Numbered from the stretch's first letter, positions 9,072-18,611 are shown. The stretch: 64,000 bases of DNA from Rhizobiales bacterium SYSU XM002 (GCA_009846685.1 VWVY01000002.1:124001-188000), one strand, 5' to 3'. A program made the numbers and translations. The notes: generated by a model not told the origin, from the sequence alone.

Positions 9072-9584
9072 ATGCGAGTTTTGACGAGCGCTGCCGCGCT
9101 GCTTCTGACGGCCGGGCTGGCTTTTGCACAAGTGACGGCAACGCACGAGGCGGATGTCATCAACAACAAGGGCGAGGCGATCGGCAAAGCGAGCTTCAAG
9201 GGCAATGGTTCGACGACCGTGATCCGCATCCAGTTGAAGGCCGGCGCCCTGACTCCGGGCTGGCACGGCATCCATCTTCACGCCGTTGGCGATTGCTCGG
9301 ACCATGACAAGTTCATGGCCTCCAAGGGCCACGTGAACCACCACCAAAAGAAGCACGGCCTCCTTAACGCGGACGGCCCGGATGGCGGTGACGTGCCGAA
9401 CATCTTCGCTGCGGCCGACGGCTCGGTGAATGCGGAAGTCGCTTCCGCAACCGCGCTTGGCGGCGACAAGGGCCTCAAGGATGTCGACGGTTCCGCGCTC
9501 GTCATTCACGCTAATGAGGACGACCATGTGAGCCAGCCGATCGGCGGTGCCGGCGCCCGCGTTGCCTGTGCGCTGGTGAAGTAA
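9072..9584 (+). CDS. sodC: Superoxide dismutase, Cu/Zn family (periplasmic)
   Basis: A 170-aa protein converting superoxide to peroxide and oxygen in the periplasm. A signal peptide (MRVLTSAAALLLTAGLAFAQ) supports the ATG at 9072, which has GAGGAGACAG upstream; the longer frame from 8949 overlaps tlyA and is unlikely. Metal-site blocks include GWHGIHLHAVGDC, the His-rich GHVNHHQKKHGLLNADG, GGDVPNI, and ALVIHANEDDH with a further ligand. It points the opposite way to tlyA and dxs and ends 1 bp from the dxs stop, so it interrupts an otherwise co-directional minus-strand block. Confidence 0.93.
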   Translation: MRVLTSAAALLLTAGLAFAQVTATHEADVINNKGEAIGKASFKGNGSTTVIRIQLKAGALTPGWHGIHLHAVGDCSDHDKFMASKGHVNHHQKKHGLLNADGPDGGDVPNIFAAADGSVNAEVASATALGGDKGLKDVDGSALVIHANEDDHVSQPIGGAGARVACALVK

Positions 9585-9585
9585 T

Positions 9586-11499
9586 TCAGGCCCGGATCGC
9601 GCGTTCGGCCGCCGTGTCGAGCGCGCGCTTCACGGTCTCGACGATGCCTTTCGCATCGAGCCCGGCGTCGGCATACATGCGCTCCGGCTTGTCCTGATCC
9701 TGATAACGATCCGGCAAAACGAGGCTGCGGAGCTTCACCTTGCCGTCGAGCAGGCCCTCGTCGCTCATGAACTGCATGACCTGCGCACCGAAGCCGCCGA
9801 CCGAGCCTTCCTCGATGGTGATCAGCAGCGAATGACGCGTCGCGAGATCGCGGACGAGCGCGGTATCGATCGGCTTGGCGAAACGCGCATCGGCGATCGT
9901 CGTCGAAAGCCCGAGCTTTTCGAGTTCGTCCGCCGCCTTGAGCGCTTCGGAAAGGCGCGTGCCGAGCGAGAGGATGGCGATTTCCTTGCCCTCGCGCAGG
10001 ACGCGACCCTTACCGATTTCCAGCACCTCGCCACGCTCCGGCATCTCGACGCCGACGCCCTCGCCGCGCGGATAGCGGAAGGCGATGGGGCCGGAGTTGT
10101 GTGCGGCAGCGGTCGCGACCATGTGCACGAGTTCCGCCTCGTCCGCGGCCGCCATCACCACCATGTTCGGCAGGCAGCAGAGATACGCAAGGTCGTAGGC
10201 ACCGGCATGGGTTGGCCCGTCAGCACCAACAAGCCCGGCGCGATCCATCGCGAAACGGACGGGCAGGTTCTGGAGCGCGACATCATGCGCGAGCTGGTCG
10301 TACCCGCGCTGGAGGAAGGTCGAGTAAATGGCGCAGAAAGGCTTGTAGCCCTCGGCCGCCAGCCCCCCGGCAAAAGTCACCGCATGCTGTTCGGCGATGC
10401 CGACATCGAAGGTGCGTGTCGGAAACGCCTGCCCAAAGAGGTCGAGCCCGGTGCCGGCTGGCATCGCCGCCGTAATGGCCACGATCTTCTCGTCGGCTTC
10501 CGCTTCGCGGATCAGGCTCTGGGCAAAAACCTTGGTATAGCTCGGCGCGTTTGATGGTGGTTTCGCCTGCTTGCCGGTAATGACGTCGAACTTGACGACA
10601 CCGTGATACTTGTCCGCGCTCGCTTCGGCCGGGGCATAGCCCTTGCCCTTTTGCGTGACGACATGGACGAGAATCGGCCCGCCCACTTCCGCGTCGCGCA
10701 CGTTGCGCAGAACGGGCAGGAGGTGGTCGAGATTGTGTCCGTCGATCGGCCCGACATAGTAGAAGCCGAGCTCTTCGAACAACGTGCCGCCGGTGACATA
10801 GCCGCGCGCGTGTTCGACCGCACGGGTGATGGCGCTGTCGAGCCGCTTCGGCAGCTTCTTGGTCAGCTGCTTGCCGAAATCGCGCAGCGAGAGATAGGTG
10901 CGCGAGGAGGCCAGCCGCGCGAGATAGGCCGACATGCCGCCCACCGGCGGGGCGATCGACATGTCATTGTCGTTGAGGATGACGATAAGCCGGGAGTGCA
11001 TGGCGCCGGCGTTGTTCATCGCCTCGTAGGCCATGCCCGCGCTCATCGCGCCATCGCCGATCACCGCAACGACATGATTCTTGCCGCCCGCGAGATCACG
11101 CGCCACGGCCATGCCGAGCCCGGCGGAGATCGATGTCGAGGAATGCGCGGCGCCGAACGGGTCGAATTCGCTTTCGGCGCGTTTGGTGAAGCCGGAAAGC
11201 CCGCCGCCCTGCCGCAGCGTCCGGATGCGGTCGCGGCGGCCGGTCAGGATCTTGTGTGGATAGGCCTGATGTCCGACATCCCAGATCACGCGATCATCCG
11301 GCGTGCTGAAGGTGTAGTGCAAGGCCACGGTGAGTTCGACGACGCCCAGCCCTGCGCCGAGATGCCCGCCGGTCACTGAAACCGCATCGATCGTCTCGGC
11401 CCGCAATTCCTCGGCCACCTGCCGGAGCTGCGAGGGTTCGAGTTTGCGGAGATCGGCGGGAACGCGGATCGTATCGAGCAGGGGCGTTGCGACCGCCAA
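9586..11499 (-). CDS. dxs: 1-deoxy-D-xylulose-5-phosphate synthase
   Basis: The first enzyme of the MEP isoprenoid pathway, thiamine-diphosphate dependent, condensing pyruvate and glyceraldehyde 3-phosphate. Its 637 aa is the normal family length. The N-terminal ThDP site has [18 protein letters not shown]. The transketolase-like pyrimidine domain carries [15 protein letters not shown] and [17 protein letters not shown]-terminal transketolase domain completes the fold. The start is TTG (giving MAVATPLLD), with CCGGAG about nine bases upstream. Confidence 0.96.
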   Translation of the reverse strand: MAVATPLLDTIRVPADLRKLEPSQLRQVAEELRAETIDAVSVTGGHLGAGLGVVELTVALHYTFSTPDDRVIWDVGHQAYPHKILTGRRDRIRTLRQGGGLSGFTKRAESEFDPFGAAHSSTSISAGLGMAVARDLAGGKNHVVAVIGDGAMSAGMAYEAMNNAGAMHSRLIVILNDNDMSIAPPVGGMSAYLARLASSRTYLSLRDFGKQLTKKLPKRLDSAITRAVEHARGYVTGGTLFEELGFYYVGPIDGHNLDHLLPVLRNVRDAEVGGPILVHVVTQKGKGYAPAEASADKYHGVVKFDVITGKQAKPPSNAPSYTKVFAQSLIREAEADEKIVAITAAMPAGTGLDLFGQAFPTRTFDVGIAEQHAVTFAGGLAAEGYKPFCAIYSTFLQRGYDQLAHDVALQNLPVRFAMDRAGLVGADGPTHAGAYDLAYLCCLPNMVVMAAADEAELVHMVATAAAHNSGPIAFRYPRGEGVGVEMPERGEVLEIGKGRVLREGKEIAILSLGTRLSEALKAADELEKLGLSTTIADARFAKPIDTALVRDLATRHSLLITIEEGSVGGFGAQVMQFMSDEGLLDGKVKLRSLVLPDRYQDQDKPERMYADAGLDAKGIVETVKRALDTAAERAIRA

Positions 11500-11597
11500 G
11501 GGGGTTACTCCGGATCAGGAACTGTTTTTTGCTGTATCGGCTAATGCACGGGCATTCAATCCCGCATGGCATCACCATTTCGGGATGGGAGTAAATT

Positions 11598-12512
11598 TCA
11601 AGGCAGCGGGATGAACCCGGTTTCGCCGGGCACTGTTTCAAACCGTCCCGTCGCCCAGTCCACCTTGGCCTGGTCGATCCGCTCTTTGCGGGAAGACACG
11701 AAGTTCCACCAGATGTAGCGGCGCTCGGCCATTGGTTGGCCGCCCAGGATCATCAGGCGGGCATTGGTGAGCCCGAGTATGGAGATGCGGTCGCCGGGCC
11801 GGAACACCAGCAGTCGTCCGGGGCCGAAGGTATCGCCGGCGATGTCGATCTCACCGGAAACGACGAACACCGCGCGCTCCTCGTAATCGTCGTCGAGCGG
11901 CAGGATCGAACCCGGCGAGAGGATGGCCTCGGCATAAAGGGCCGGGTGCGGAAATTCGACCGGCGATCGCTCGCCGTAGGCAGAGCCCATCATCAGCCGG
12001 ACACGTTTTCCTTCCGCGACGATGCGCGGCAACGCCTGCTCCTCATGATGGACGAAATCCGGCGCCTGCTCCTCGTGACTTGCCGGCAGGGCAGCCCAAA
12101 GCTGGACGCCGAACAACCGCCGATTCGCCGCCTGCCGCGCCTCGGGAGCGGTGCGTTCGGAGTGGACGACGCCGTGCCCGGCGGTCATCAGGTTGAGCGC
12201 GCCGGGCGTGATCTCCTGCACAACGCCAAGCGAATCGCGGTGCAGGATCGAGCCGTCGAAGAGATATGTCACCGTCGCAAGCCCGATGTGCGGATGCGGG
12301 CTCACATCGAGCCCCTGTCCGAGCAGGAATTCACTTGGCCCAAACTGATCGAAGAAGATGAAGGGCCCGATCATCTTGCGGCCAACGGAAGGCAGCGCCC
12401 TCCGCACCTCGAACCCGCCGATCTCGGATGCGCGCGCGACGATCACCTGCTCGATTGCATCGCAGCCTTTGGCATCACCGGGTTCCGGATCATCGCTGGG
12501 GAGATGGGACAT
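11598..12512 (-). CDS. Pirin family protein
   Basis: A 304-aa bicupin protein of the pirin family. Metal-binding and conserved segments are PHPHIGLATVTYLFDGSILH and the following GHGVVHSERT block, and a pirin C-terminal cupin is present (VVSGEIDIAGDTFGPG region). Bacterial pirins have been linked to quercetin dioxygenase activity or to protein interactions, so the substrate here is open. The ATG at 12512 has AGGAG seven bases upstream. It sits between xseB and dxs on the same strand, an insertion compared with the tighter xseB-dxs arrangement of many relatives. Confidence 0.9.
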   Translation of the reverse strand: MSHLPSDDPEPGDAKGCDAIEQVIVARASEIGGFEVRRALPSVGRKMIGPFIFFDQFGPSEFLLGQGLDVSPHPHIGLATVTYLFDGSILHRDSLGVVQEITPGALNLMTAGHGVVHSERTAPEARQAANRRLFGVQLWAALPASHEEQAPDFVHHEEQALPRIVAEGKRVRLMMGSAYGERSPVEFPHPALYAEAILSPGSILPLDDDYEERAVFVVSGEIDIAGDTFGPGRLLVFRPGDRISILGLTNARLMILGGQPMAERRYIWWNFVSSRKERIDQAKVDWATGRFETVPGETGFIPLP

Positions 12513-12575
12513 GGCCGCGCTCCTGTTACCGCTCCGCTCACGGGAAAAGTGATCCGCGGTCGGTCCGAAAAGGAC

Positions 12576-12842
12576 TCAGCGGTCAGGATCGAGAGGTGCC
12601 GCGCCGGTCGGCTCGCCGTTCGCGCCGAGTGAAATCTTGCTGATGCGCATTTCGGCCTCGGCAAGGAGTGCCTCGCAGCGCTTTTTCAACTGCTCGCCAC
12701 GCTCATATTTCTCGATCGATTTCTCAAGGCTGACTTCGCCCTTTTCAAGCTCGGAAACGATGGCTTCGAGTTCGCCCATCGCCTTTTCGAACGGCATGGC
12801 GGCAATATCGTCAGGAAGGGCGGCGGGCGATGTCTTGGTCAT
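12576..12842 (-). CDS. xseB: Exodeoxyribonuclease VII small subunit
   Basis: An 88-aa helical subunit of exonuclease VII, which degrades single-stranded DNA with the large subunit XseA (not in this window). The family signature is clear: MPFEKAMGELEAIVSELEKG followed by EVSLEKSIEKYERGEQL and a helical KKRCEALLAEAEMRI segment. It is the first gene of the minus-strand run xseB, pirin, dxs, which reflects the widespread xseB-dxs neighbourhood. Confidence 0.93.
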   Translation of the reverse strand: MTKTSPAALPDDIAAMPFEKAMGELEAIVSELEKGEVSLEKSIEKYERGEQLKKRCEALLAEAEMRISKISLGANGEPTGAAPLDPDR

Positions 12843-12912
12843 GGAAGAACCCTAGAGCAATCCGCTTGGCGGGGAAACGGGATCGATTGTTTTTTCCACC
12901 CGCAACGAAAGA

Positions 12913-13893
12913 TCAGGTTCCCCGCCCGAGCCGAAGCCCCGGTGCCGGGCGCTCCGTCAGCACTTCACGACGGAATCGGAAGGTTGCGGCCGGACGACCG
13001 CCGGTCGTCGTCTGTTGACCGGTCGGTTCGACGAGGCCGCCGGTTTCAACGAGGCGGCGGAAATTCTGCTTGTGCAGGTGATGTCCGGCGATGGCCTCCA
13101 CTTTCCGCTGTAACTCGGTGAGCGTGAAGCTCTCGGGCAACATCTCGAACACAACAGGGCGATATTTCAGCTTAGCACGGATGCGCCCCAGCGCGGTCGC
13201 GAGAATGCGGCGGTGGTCGAATACCATGCTCTCGCCGAGTGGTGGGACTTCAGAAGAGATAGGCAGGCGGCGATCGCGGATCGCTTCCGCGACCAATCCT
13301 GCATCGTAGAGCAGTTCGTAGCGTTCGAGCACTTTTTCTTCGTCGAAAAGAAGATCCTCGTTGCCGAAATAGAGAGCGATGCGTTCCTCGCGGGACAGTC
13401 CCCGGCGGACGGGTGCATGCTTCTCCTCCTCCACGCAACCCGCCCAACGATGGAGGGCCGGAAGAATGAACGAGTCGATGACAGCCGGCTTCCCACCGCG
13501 CCAATCCTCCCAGGGGAAATAGCGATAGAGATCGCGGAAGCTGGCGGATGTCTGGACCTCGCCTGCGATGCGCGTCAGCGCGAGATAGCCGATGGAAACG
13601 ACATGCGGCAGCGCATCCGGGTGGGTCTCGATATCTTCCGGCACGTGCCGACCACGGTCGCCGAAGGTGTAGAGCTGTTCGACATAGCCAAGTTCCAGTC
13701 CGGCCTGATCGACGGCGAATCCGCGCAGGCCGAGTTCGAGCGTGCGGTGGTGAACGGGATCGAACGGGCCGGACGGCAAGCCCGCCGGCCGCTCTTTCCC
13801 CTGTGAGGAGGCGAAGATCACCGGCCGGTCGCCTTCGACCGCCATGATGACAGCGGTCAGGTTGATCTCGATGCCGGGCTTGTCCGCCATCAT
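12913..13893 (-). CDS. NUDIX/NrtR-like NAD-type regulator (COG4111-like)
   Basis: A 326-aa protein whose N-terminal part resembles a NUDIX fold but shows no intact NUDIX box. The C-terminal part (MLPESFTLTELQRKVEAIAG, HLHKQNFRRLVETGGLVEPT) is the winged-helix of NrtR-type NAD metabolism regulators. Alphaproteobacterial proteins of this layout are annotated as NAD regulators. The start is ATG at 13893, with ATGA overlap to the stop of the phosphatase gene; the adjacent ATG at 13890 is equally possible. Much longer upstream frames only read through that gene. No NAD biosynthesis gene is beside it, so targets are unknown. Confidence 0.68.
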   Translation of the reverse strand: MMADKPGIEINLTAVIMAVEGDRPVIFASSQGKERPAGLPSGPFDPVHHRTLELGLRGFAVDQAGLELGYVEQLYTFGDRGRHVPEDIETHPDALPHVVSIGYLALTRIAGEVQTSASFRDLYRYFPWEDWRGGKPAVIDSFILPALHRWAGCVEEEKHAPVRRGLSREERIALYFGNEDLLFDEEKVLERYELLYDAGLVAEAIRDRRLPISSEVPPLGESMVFDHRRILATALGRIRAKLKYRPVVFEMLPESFTLTELQRKVEAIAGHHLHKQNFRRLVETGGLVEPTGQQTTTGGRPAATFRFRREVLTERPAPGLRLGRGT

Positions 13894-14420
13894 CCGCCTC
13901 CCGACCGCGGGCCGATATCGAGATGGAAGGGTGTACCTTCGAAACAGTCGACACCACGCCCGATTCGTTCGATGGCAGCGACCATGCGACCGCGCCGGTC
14001 GAGCAACCGGTCGGCCAATGTCACAAGGTGGAGATTGGGCGTCGCGGTGGGCGAAGCGCGGCGCAGGTCGGCGGCCCAATCCTCTTCTGCCCGGTCAGGC
14101 CGGAGCGCGCAGGCGGAGATGAAGGCCCCTGCCGTCGAGCGGCTGACTCCCGCGTAACAATGGACGACGAGCGGCGCCACGCGGTCCCAGCGATGAACGA
14201 AATCGACCAGGGCTTCAACCTGCGCGGAACTCGCCAGCACCTCACCGTCCTTGGCTGCGACGATGTCCGAGAAATCGAGCGCGAGATGACGATCGGGCGC
14301 AACGCTCGCCGGTCGTTCGACCTGACCGATGTTCTTGATGAGCGTGAGCACCTGCCGCGCGCCGGTGCCGGCGACGGTGGGATGAAGATTGCGGAGGGAG
14401 CAGACATGGATGCGCGGCAC
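13890..14420 (-). CDS. Dual-specificity/tyrosine phosphatase-like protein
   Basis: A 176-aa protein with the cysteine phosphatase P-loop HCYAGVSRS, matching HCx5R with an intact Cys and Arg. A DFSDI segment lies where the general-acid loop would be. I chose the GTG at 14420 because an AGGGAGGATT ribosome site lies six bases upstream, and the resulting N-terminus VPRIHVCSLRNLHPTV fits the family. A longer ATG frame would overlap the HD gene. It is coupled by ATGA to the NrtR-like gene. The physiological substrate is unknown. Confidence 0.82.
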   Translation of the reverse strand: MPRIHVCSLRNLHPTVAGTGARQVLTLIKNIGQVERPASVAPDRHLALDFSDIVAAKDGEVLASSAQVEALVDFVHRWDRVAPLVVHCYAGVSRSTAGAFISACALRPDRAEEDWAADLRRASPTATPNLHLVTLADRLLDRRGRMVAAIERIGRGVDCFEGTPFHLDIGPRSGGG

Positions 14421-14424
14421 GGGG

Positions 14425-15078
14425 TCAATCCTCCCTTGCTTCATCCTGCATCGTGGCCCGGTCGAGCGCAATGAAGCGGTCGAGGAAGCGTGCCTCTGCC
14501 AGCGGTGTGGGCCAGGGGTCCAACAGATCCGCCGCTGCAGCATCGAGCCGCATCGAAGGACCGAAGAACTCCTCCGCCTCTTCGCGCGAAAAACCGGCAA
14601 GTTGGGTTGCTTCGTGGAAGGCGGCGACACGGTCCGCCTTTTTGGCAAGCGTGGCGGTCAGGCGCGTCATCGGCGCCGGCAGGCCGAAACGGCGCATCAC
14701 CGCATCGATGATGCGGGCTTCTGTTTCCCGATACGCCGGGCCAATCACGGCCTTGAAGGGGGAGATCATGTCGCCGATCACATACTCCGCAGCGTCATGC
14801 AGCAGAATGGCAAGGCGTGTTCGCGTTCCGGCGCTCGGGTTGATGATCCCTGCGACATGTTCGACCAGCAGCGAGTGCTGTGCCACGGAATAGCTATGCT
14901 CGCCCCGCGTCTGGCCGTTCCAGCGACCAACACGGGCGAGGCCGTGTGCAATGTCCTCAATTTCGATATCGAGCGGAGAGGGATCAAGCAGGTTGAGCCG
15001 CCTGCCGGACAGCATCCTCTGCCAGGCGCGCGGCGGCTTTTTTCGGGAGATTGAACGCGATTCGGACGATGAAGCCAT
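14425..15078 (-). CDS. HD-domain phosphohydrolase (YfbR-like)
   Basis: A 217-aa HD-superfamily protein. The metal-binding histidines and aspartates are visible in EHSYSVAQHSLLVEHV, ILLHDAAEYVIGDMISPFK and a later KKADRVAAFHEA, matching the H...HD...D pattern of 5'-nucleotidase-type HD hydrolases. The start at 15078 is chosen over 15114, although the ribosome site (GGAAAGC) is modest. It ends 4 bp before the GTG of the tyrosine phosphatase-like gene, so the two are probably co-transcribed. Substrate specificity cannot be read from the sequence. Confidence 0.83.
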   Translation of the reverse strand: MASSSESRSISRKKPPRAWQRMLSGRRLNLLDPSPLDIEIEDIAHGLARVGRWNGQTRGEHSYSVAQHSLLVEHVAGIINPSAGTRTRLAILLHDAAEYVIGDMISPFKAVIGPAYRETEARIIDAVMRRFGLPAPMTRLTATLAKKADRVAAFHEATQLAGFSREEAEEFFGPSMRLDAAAADLLDPWPTPLAEARFLDRFIALDRATMQDEARED

Positions 15079-15120
15079 GCTTTCCGGTTTGCCTGCTCGC
15101 GGCAAACAGGGCAAGCCGCT

Positions 15121-15456
15121 TTAGACGGCTTCGTCTGCGGGAGAATCGACCGGACAGAGAATGGTCTTGATCGACATCAGTAGGGCTTCCGTCCGCTTGT
15201 CTGTCAGGCTGTAGTTGATCGTGGTGCCGATCCTCCGGGTGCTGACGATCCCCGCCGAGCGCATGAGCGCGAGGTGCTGGGAGAGCGCTGACTGGGCAAG
15301 ATCGAGCCGCCGAACCAGTTCACCCACGGAAAGTTCACCGTGAACCATCAGATTGCATAGGATTATGAGCCGACGGCGGTTGGCAAGGATGCTGAGAAGA
15401 GCCTCCGCCTCGCCGGCTTTTTCCTCGAGGCTTTCGAGCGTCAGAGCGACATCCAT
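15121..15456 (-). CDS. ArsR-family regulator of the BigR/SqrR persulfide-sensor type
   Basis: A 111-aa winged-helix repressor. The HTH segment LSVGELVRRLDLAQSALSQH and the beta-wing TRRIGTTINYSL are typical ArsR. Only two cysteines occur, C34 (LIILCNLM) and C101 (KTILCPVD). Their 66-residue spacing and local context match the paired cysteines that form a polysulfide bridge in BigR and SqrR. A strong GAGGA precedes the ATG. Known relatives repress sulfide-oxidation genes such as sqr and blh, but none is adjacent; the neighbours are HD hydrolase and YgfZ genes. The sensor role is inferred from cysteine placement. Confidence 0.78.
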   Translation of the reverse strand: MDVALTLESLEEKAGEAEALLSILANRRRLIILCNLMVHGELSVGELVRRLDLAQSALSQHLALMRSAGIVSTRRIGTTINYSLTDKRTEALLMSIKTILCPVDSPADEAV

Positions 15457-15549
15457 AAGCGTCCTCTACTATAAAATTCGAGTTTCAATGATCCCTTATT
15501 GTTCTTTCTCCCCTAGTTCGTCTGTATAAGGGCAACGTGAACATTGCTA

Positions 15550-16452
15550 CTAAAATTTGGCATATTCGGGTTTTCTGATATTTAATTCAACGCCACCAGC
15601 CGTAATGTCAGTATTGCTTTCCAAGGCGTCCGAAAGCTTGTCGATGCGCACTTGTGCCAGCAATGTCGGGCCGTAGCTTTCGCCGGCCTGCCCCAGCAGG
15701 ACGTCTCCGGCGCGAACCTCGAGACCGCCGAGCAAGCCGAAACCGTTCCGTGTCGTCAGGATCATGGTGCGGGTGCGGGCCGTGCCGCGATGCTCCATGC
15801 GGCTGATGACCTCCTGACCAATATAGCACCCTTTCTTGAAATCGATTCCGCCGAGTTGATCGAGGTTGACCTCGTGTGGGAACCGATCCGAGGGAATATA
15901 GTCCTGCCCGGCCTCCGGAATGCCGAGTGTTGCGCGGCGCCTGTGATAGACGTCCCGCCCGGCCTCGCCAATGCGGATGGCGATGGATTTCAGCGCATCT
16001 GCCGGTCCGTAGAGCCGGTGACCGAGGCCCGGATGGCGCGGATCGGGGAAGGTGTAGAACTCATCGCCTGTGATCTCTGCCCGACCGCTGCAATCGAGAC
16101 AGGCGAGAACCGTCGCCGGTTCACCCAGTCTGTCGATGCTCACGGCGGCGCGGAGGCGGTAGGTCGTCAGCTTGCCTACGAGATCGTCGGCGAAGCCGCT
16201 GCCGACATCGATAAGGAACAGGGGATCCTCATCACTGGCGTTGAAAACCAGCATCTCGGCGATGATCTTGCCCTGAGGGGTAAGCAACGCAGCAGGTACA
16301 CCGGCGCCGGGAGCAAGCGACTCGATGTTCGCGGTCAGCAGGTTGTTAAGAAAATGCGCTGCGTCCGCACCGCCAATCGCGAGGATCGCGCGGTTGTCCG
16401 GAAAGATCGCCAAAGGCGTGTGGCTCGATGAATTCTGGCTTGTTTCGCTCAT
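15550..16452 (-). CDS. ygfZ: Folate-binding YgfZ/GcvT-like protein (Fe-S assembly factor)
   Basis: A 300-aa tetrahydrofolate-binding protein related to GcvT. It carries the diagnostic KGCYIGQEV motif (K-G-C-Y-x-G-Q-E) around residue 205, whose Cys is important in YgfZ/IBA57. The family supports maturation and repair of certain [4Fe-4S] enzymes, including MiaB in E. coli. It is divergent from pyrC, with about 90 bp between the two starts. The call is secure; client enzymes are not evident from context. Confidence 0.92.
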   Translation of the reverse strand: MSETSQNSSSHTPLAIFPDNRAILAIGGADAAHFLNNLLTANIESLAPGAGVPAALLTPQGKIIAEMLVFNASDEDPLFLIDVGSGFADDLVGKLTTYRLRAAVSIDRLGEPATVLACLDCSGRAEITGDEFYTFPDPRHPGLGHRLYGPADALKSIAIRIGEAGRDVYHRRRATLGIPEAGQDYIPSDRFPHEVNLDQLGGIDFKKGCYIGQEVISRMEHRGTARTRTMILTTRNGFGLLGGLEVRAGDVLLGQAGESYGPTLLAQVRIDKLSDALESNTDITAGGVELNIRKPEYAKF

Positions 16453-16542
16453 GGCAGGCAGATAAGTCCGCTAGGAGAGGCGGGCAAGTGCGGAATGTGC
16501 ATTTGTCAAAAGTGCGCTCCATACGCTTCCCCGGAGGTTCCC

Positions 16543-17883
16543 ATGTCAATGAGCTATGATTGCGTGCTGCGCGGCGCGGAAATCGTCAATCAGGATGGTC
16601 GAGCCGTGCGCGATCTTGCGATCCGTGGTGGCAGGATCGCCGCGCTCGGCGATCTCGAAACAGCGAAGGCTGCCGAGACAATCGATTGTCGCGGGCTTAC
16701 CATCCTGCCCGGCGTCATCGACACGCAGGTTCATTTCCGCGAGCCGGGGCTGACTCACAAGGAAGACCTTGAAACCGGTTCGCGCGCCGCCGTGATGGGC
16801 GGTGTGACCGCCGTGTTCGAGATGCCGAACACCAACCCGAACACGACCACCGCCGAAACGCTGGCGGCGAAGGTCGCGGCCGGGCATCACCGCATGCACT
16901 GCGATTTTGCTTTTTTCGTTGGCGGTACGGCGGAGAATATCGAGGAAATTCCTGCGCTTGAAAAACTGCCGGGCGCAGCGGGCATCAAGGTGTTCATCGG
17001 CTCTTCCACCGGCAACCTCCTCGTGGAAGACGACGAGAATCTCGCCAGGATCCTGAAGAAGATCACGCGCCGCGCCTCTTTCCACTGCGAGGACGAGATG
17101 CGCCTTCGCTCGCGCATGGGCGAGCGTATTCCCGGCGATCCGCGCTCGCACCCGGTGTGGCGTGACGAAACCGCCGCATTGCTCGCAACGCAGCGCCTTG
17201 TGACGCTCGCGCGCCGGCTCGGCAAGCGCGTACATGTGCTCCATCTCTCCACCGGCGACGAGATGGAATGGCTCGCCGATCACAAGGATGTCGCCTCCAT
17301 CGAGGTCACGCCGCATCATCTGACGCTGGCCGGGCCGGAATGTTACGAGCGCCTCGGCACCTACGCCCAGATGAACCCACCGGTACGCGATGCCGCGCAC
17401 AGGGAAAAGTTGTGGTGGGGCGTCAATCAGGGCATCGCGGATATCCTCGGCTCCGATCATGCTCCGCATACGCATGAGGAGAAGCATCACGCCTATCCGG
17501 GCTCGCACTCGGGCATGACTGGCGTGCAGACGCTGGTGCCGACAATGCTCGACCACGTCAACGCTGGGCGCCTGACGCTCGAACGCTTCGTGGATATGTC
17601 CTCGCACGGTCCCGCGCGCCTCTTCAACATCGCCGGCAAGGGGCGGATCGCGGTCGGCTACGACGCGGACCTGACCATCGTCGATATGAAGCGGCGCGAG
17701 ACCATCACCAATGGCTGGATCGCCTCGAAATGCGGCTGGACGCCCTATGATGGCGTTTCGGTCACCGGCTGGCCGGTCGGCACCTTCGTGCGCGGCCGCA
17801 AGGTGATGTGGCAGGGCGAACTCACCGGCGCTTCGACCGGCGAAGCGGTGCGCTTCGGGGATGCATTGCAGCCCACACCATGA
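16543..17883 (+). CDS. pyrC: Dihydroorotase (class I amidohydrolase)
   Basis: A zinc amidohydrolase of 446 aa, predicted to interconvert N-carbamoyl-aspartate and dihydroorotate in pyrimidine synthesis. Signatures are DTQVHFREPG near residue 60, GIKVFIGSSTG containing the lysine that is carboxylated, HCEDE, VHVLHLST, and GSDHAPHTHEEK. The ATG at 16543 has CCGGAGG upstream; the earlier in-frame ATG is unlikely. Allantoinase or hydantoinase is the alternative within this superfamily. The azlC start overlaps its stop as ATGA. Confidence 0.87.
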   Translation: MSMSYDCVLRGAEIVNQDGRAVRDLAIRGGRIAALGDLETAKAAETIDCRGLTILPGVIDTQVHFREPGLTHKEDLETGSRAAVMGGVTAVFEMPNTNPNTTTAETLAAKVAAGHHRMHCDFAFFVGGTAENIEEIPALEKLPGAAGIKVFIGSSTGNLLVEDDENLARILKKITRRASFHCEDEMRLRSRMGERIPGDPRSHPVWRDETAALLATQRLVTLARRLGKRVHVLHLSTGDEMEWLADHKDVASIEVTPHHLTLAGPECYERLGTYAQMNPPVRDAAHREKLWWGVNQGIADILGSDHAPHTHEEKHHAYPGSHSGMTGVQTLVPTMLDHVNAGRLTLERFVDMSSHGPARLFNIAGKGRIAVGYDADLTIVDMKRRETITNGWIASKCGWTPYDGVSVTGWPVGTFVRGRKVMWQGELTGASTGEAVRFGDALQPTP

Positions 17884-18611
17884 GCGGGAATCCCTCGTCG
17901 GTCACCTTCACGCGCGATGGGGTTCGTCGCGGTTTCATCCGCGCGCAGAGTTTCAGCCTCGGCATCTTCGTCTACGGGCTCGCCTTCGGACTGATTGCCG
18001 CACAGGCCGGGCTCTCTGCGCTTCAGGCGGTGATGATGAGCGCGGTCGTCTATTCAGGCTCGGCGCAACTTGCCGCCGTGGGCGTGCTCGGGGCGGGTTC
18101 CACCTCGCTCGGCGCGCTGCTCTGGGCGCTGGTCGCGACGATCCTCGTCATCAACGCCCGCTACATCCTGTTCAGCGCATCGCTGCGTCCCTGGCTCGGG
18201 CAGGTCTCGGCGGTTCAGGCCTATTCGACGCTCTATGTGCTCGGCGACGCCAACTGGATGATGTCGATGCGCGCCCATGAGGCGGGCGAGCGCGATGCGG
18301 GTTTCGTATTCGGTTCGGGTCTCGGCAGTTTCGCCTCTTGGATTGTGGGCACGTTCCTAGGGCACATCGCGGTCGGGTTCGCTCCGGAGCCGCGCCTGCT
18401 CGGGCTTGATTTCTTCCTTGCCGCCTTCGCGGCGGCGATGATGGCCGGGATGGTGCACCGGCGCGGCGATCTGATGATCGTGGCCATCGCGGCGGTCATC
18501 GCACCGCTTGTCGCGCATGTCTGGGGCTTTGGCGCGGCGGTCGTTATCGCCGGCCTCGCGGGCGGGCTTGTCGCCTATGTCCGCTACCGGCCGCCGGAGC
18601 AGGCGGCATGA
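17880..18611 (+). CDS. azlC: AzlC family branched-chain amino acid exporter, large subunit
   Basis: A 243-aa inner-membrane protein with several hydrophobic helices, including the early conserved stretch FSLGIFVYGLAFGLIAAQAG. The motif MSAVVYSGSAQLAAVGV is typical of AzlC. In Bacillus, AzlC with AzlD exports branched-chain amino acids and confers azaleucine resistance. The start overlaps the pyrC stop, and the stop overlaps the azlD start, so all three are likely co-translated. Actual substrates may differ. Confidence 0.9.
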   Translation: MSGNPSSVTFTRDGVRRGFIRAQSFSLGIFVYGLAFGLIAAQAGLSALQAVMMSAVVYSGSAQLAAVGVLGAGSTSLGALLWALVATILVINARYILFSASLRPWLGQVSAVQAYSTLYVLGDANWMMSMRAHEAGERDAGFVFGSGLGSFASWIVGTFLGHIAVGFAPEPRLLGLDFFLAAFAAAMMAGMVHRRGDLMIVAIAAVIAPLVAHVWGFGAAVVIAGLAGGLVAYVRYRPPEQAA

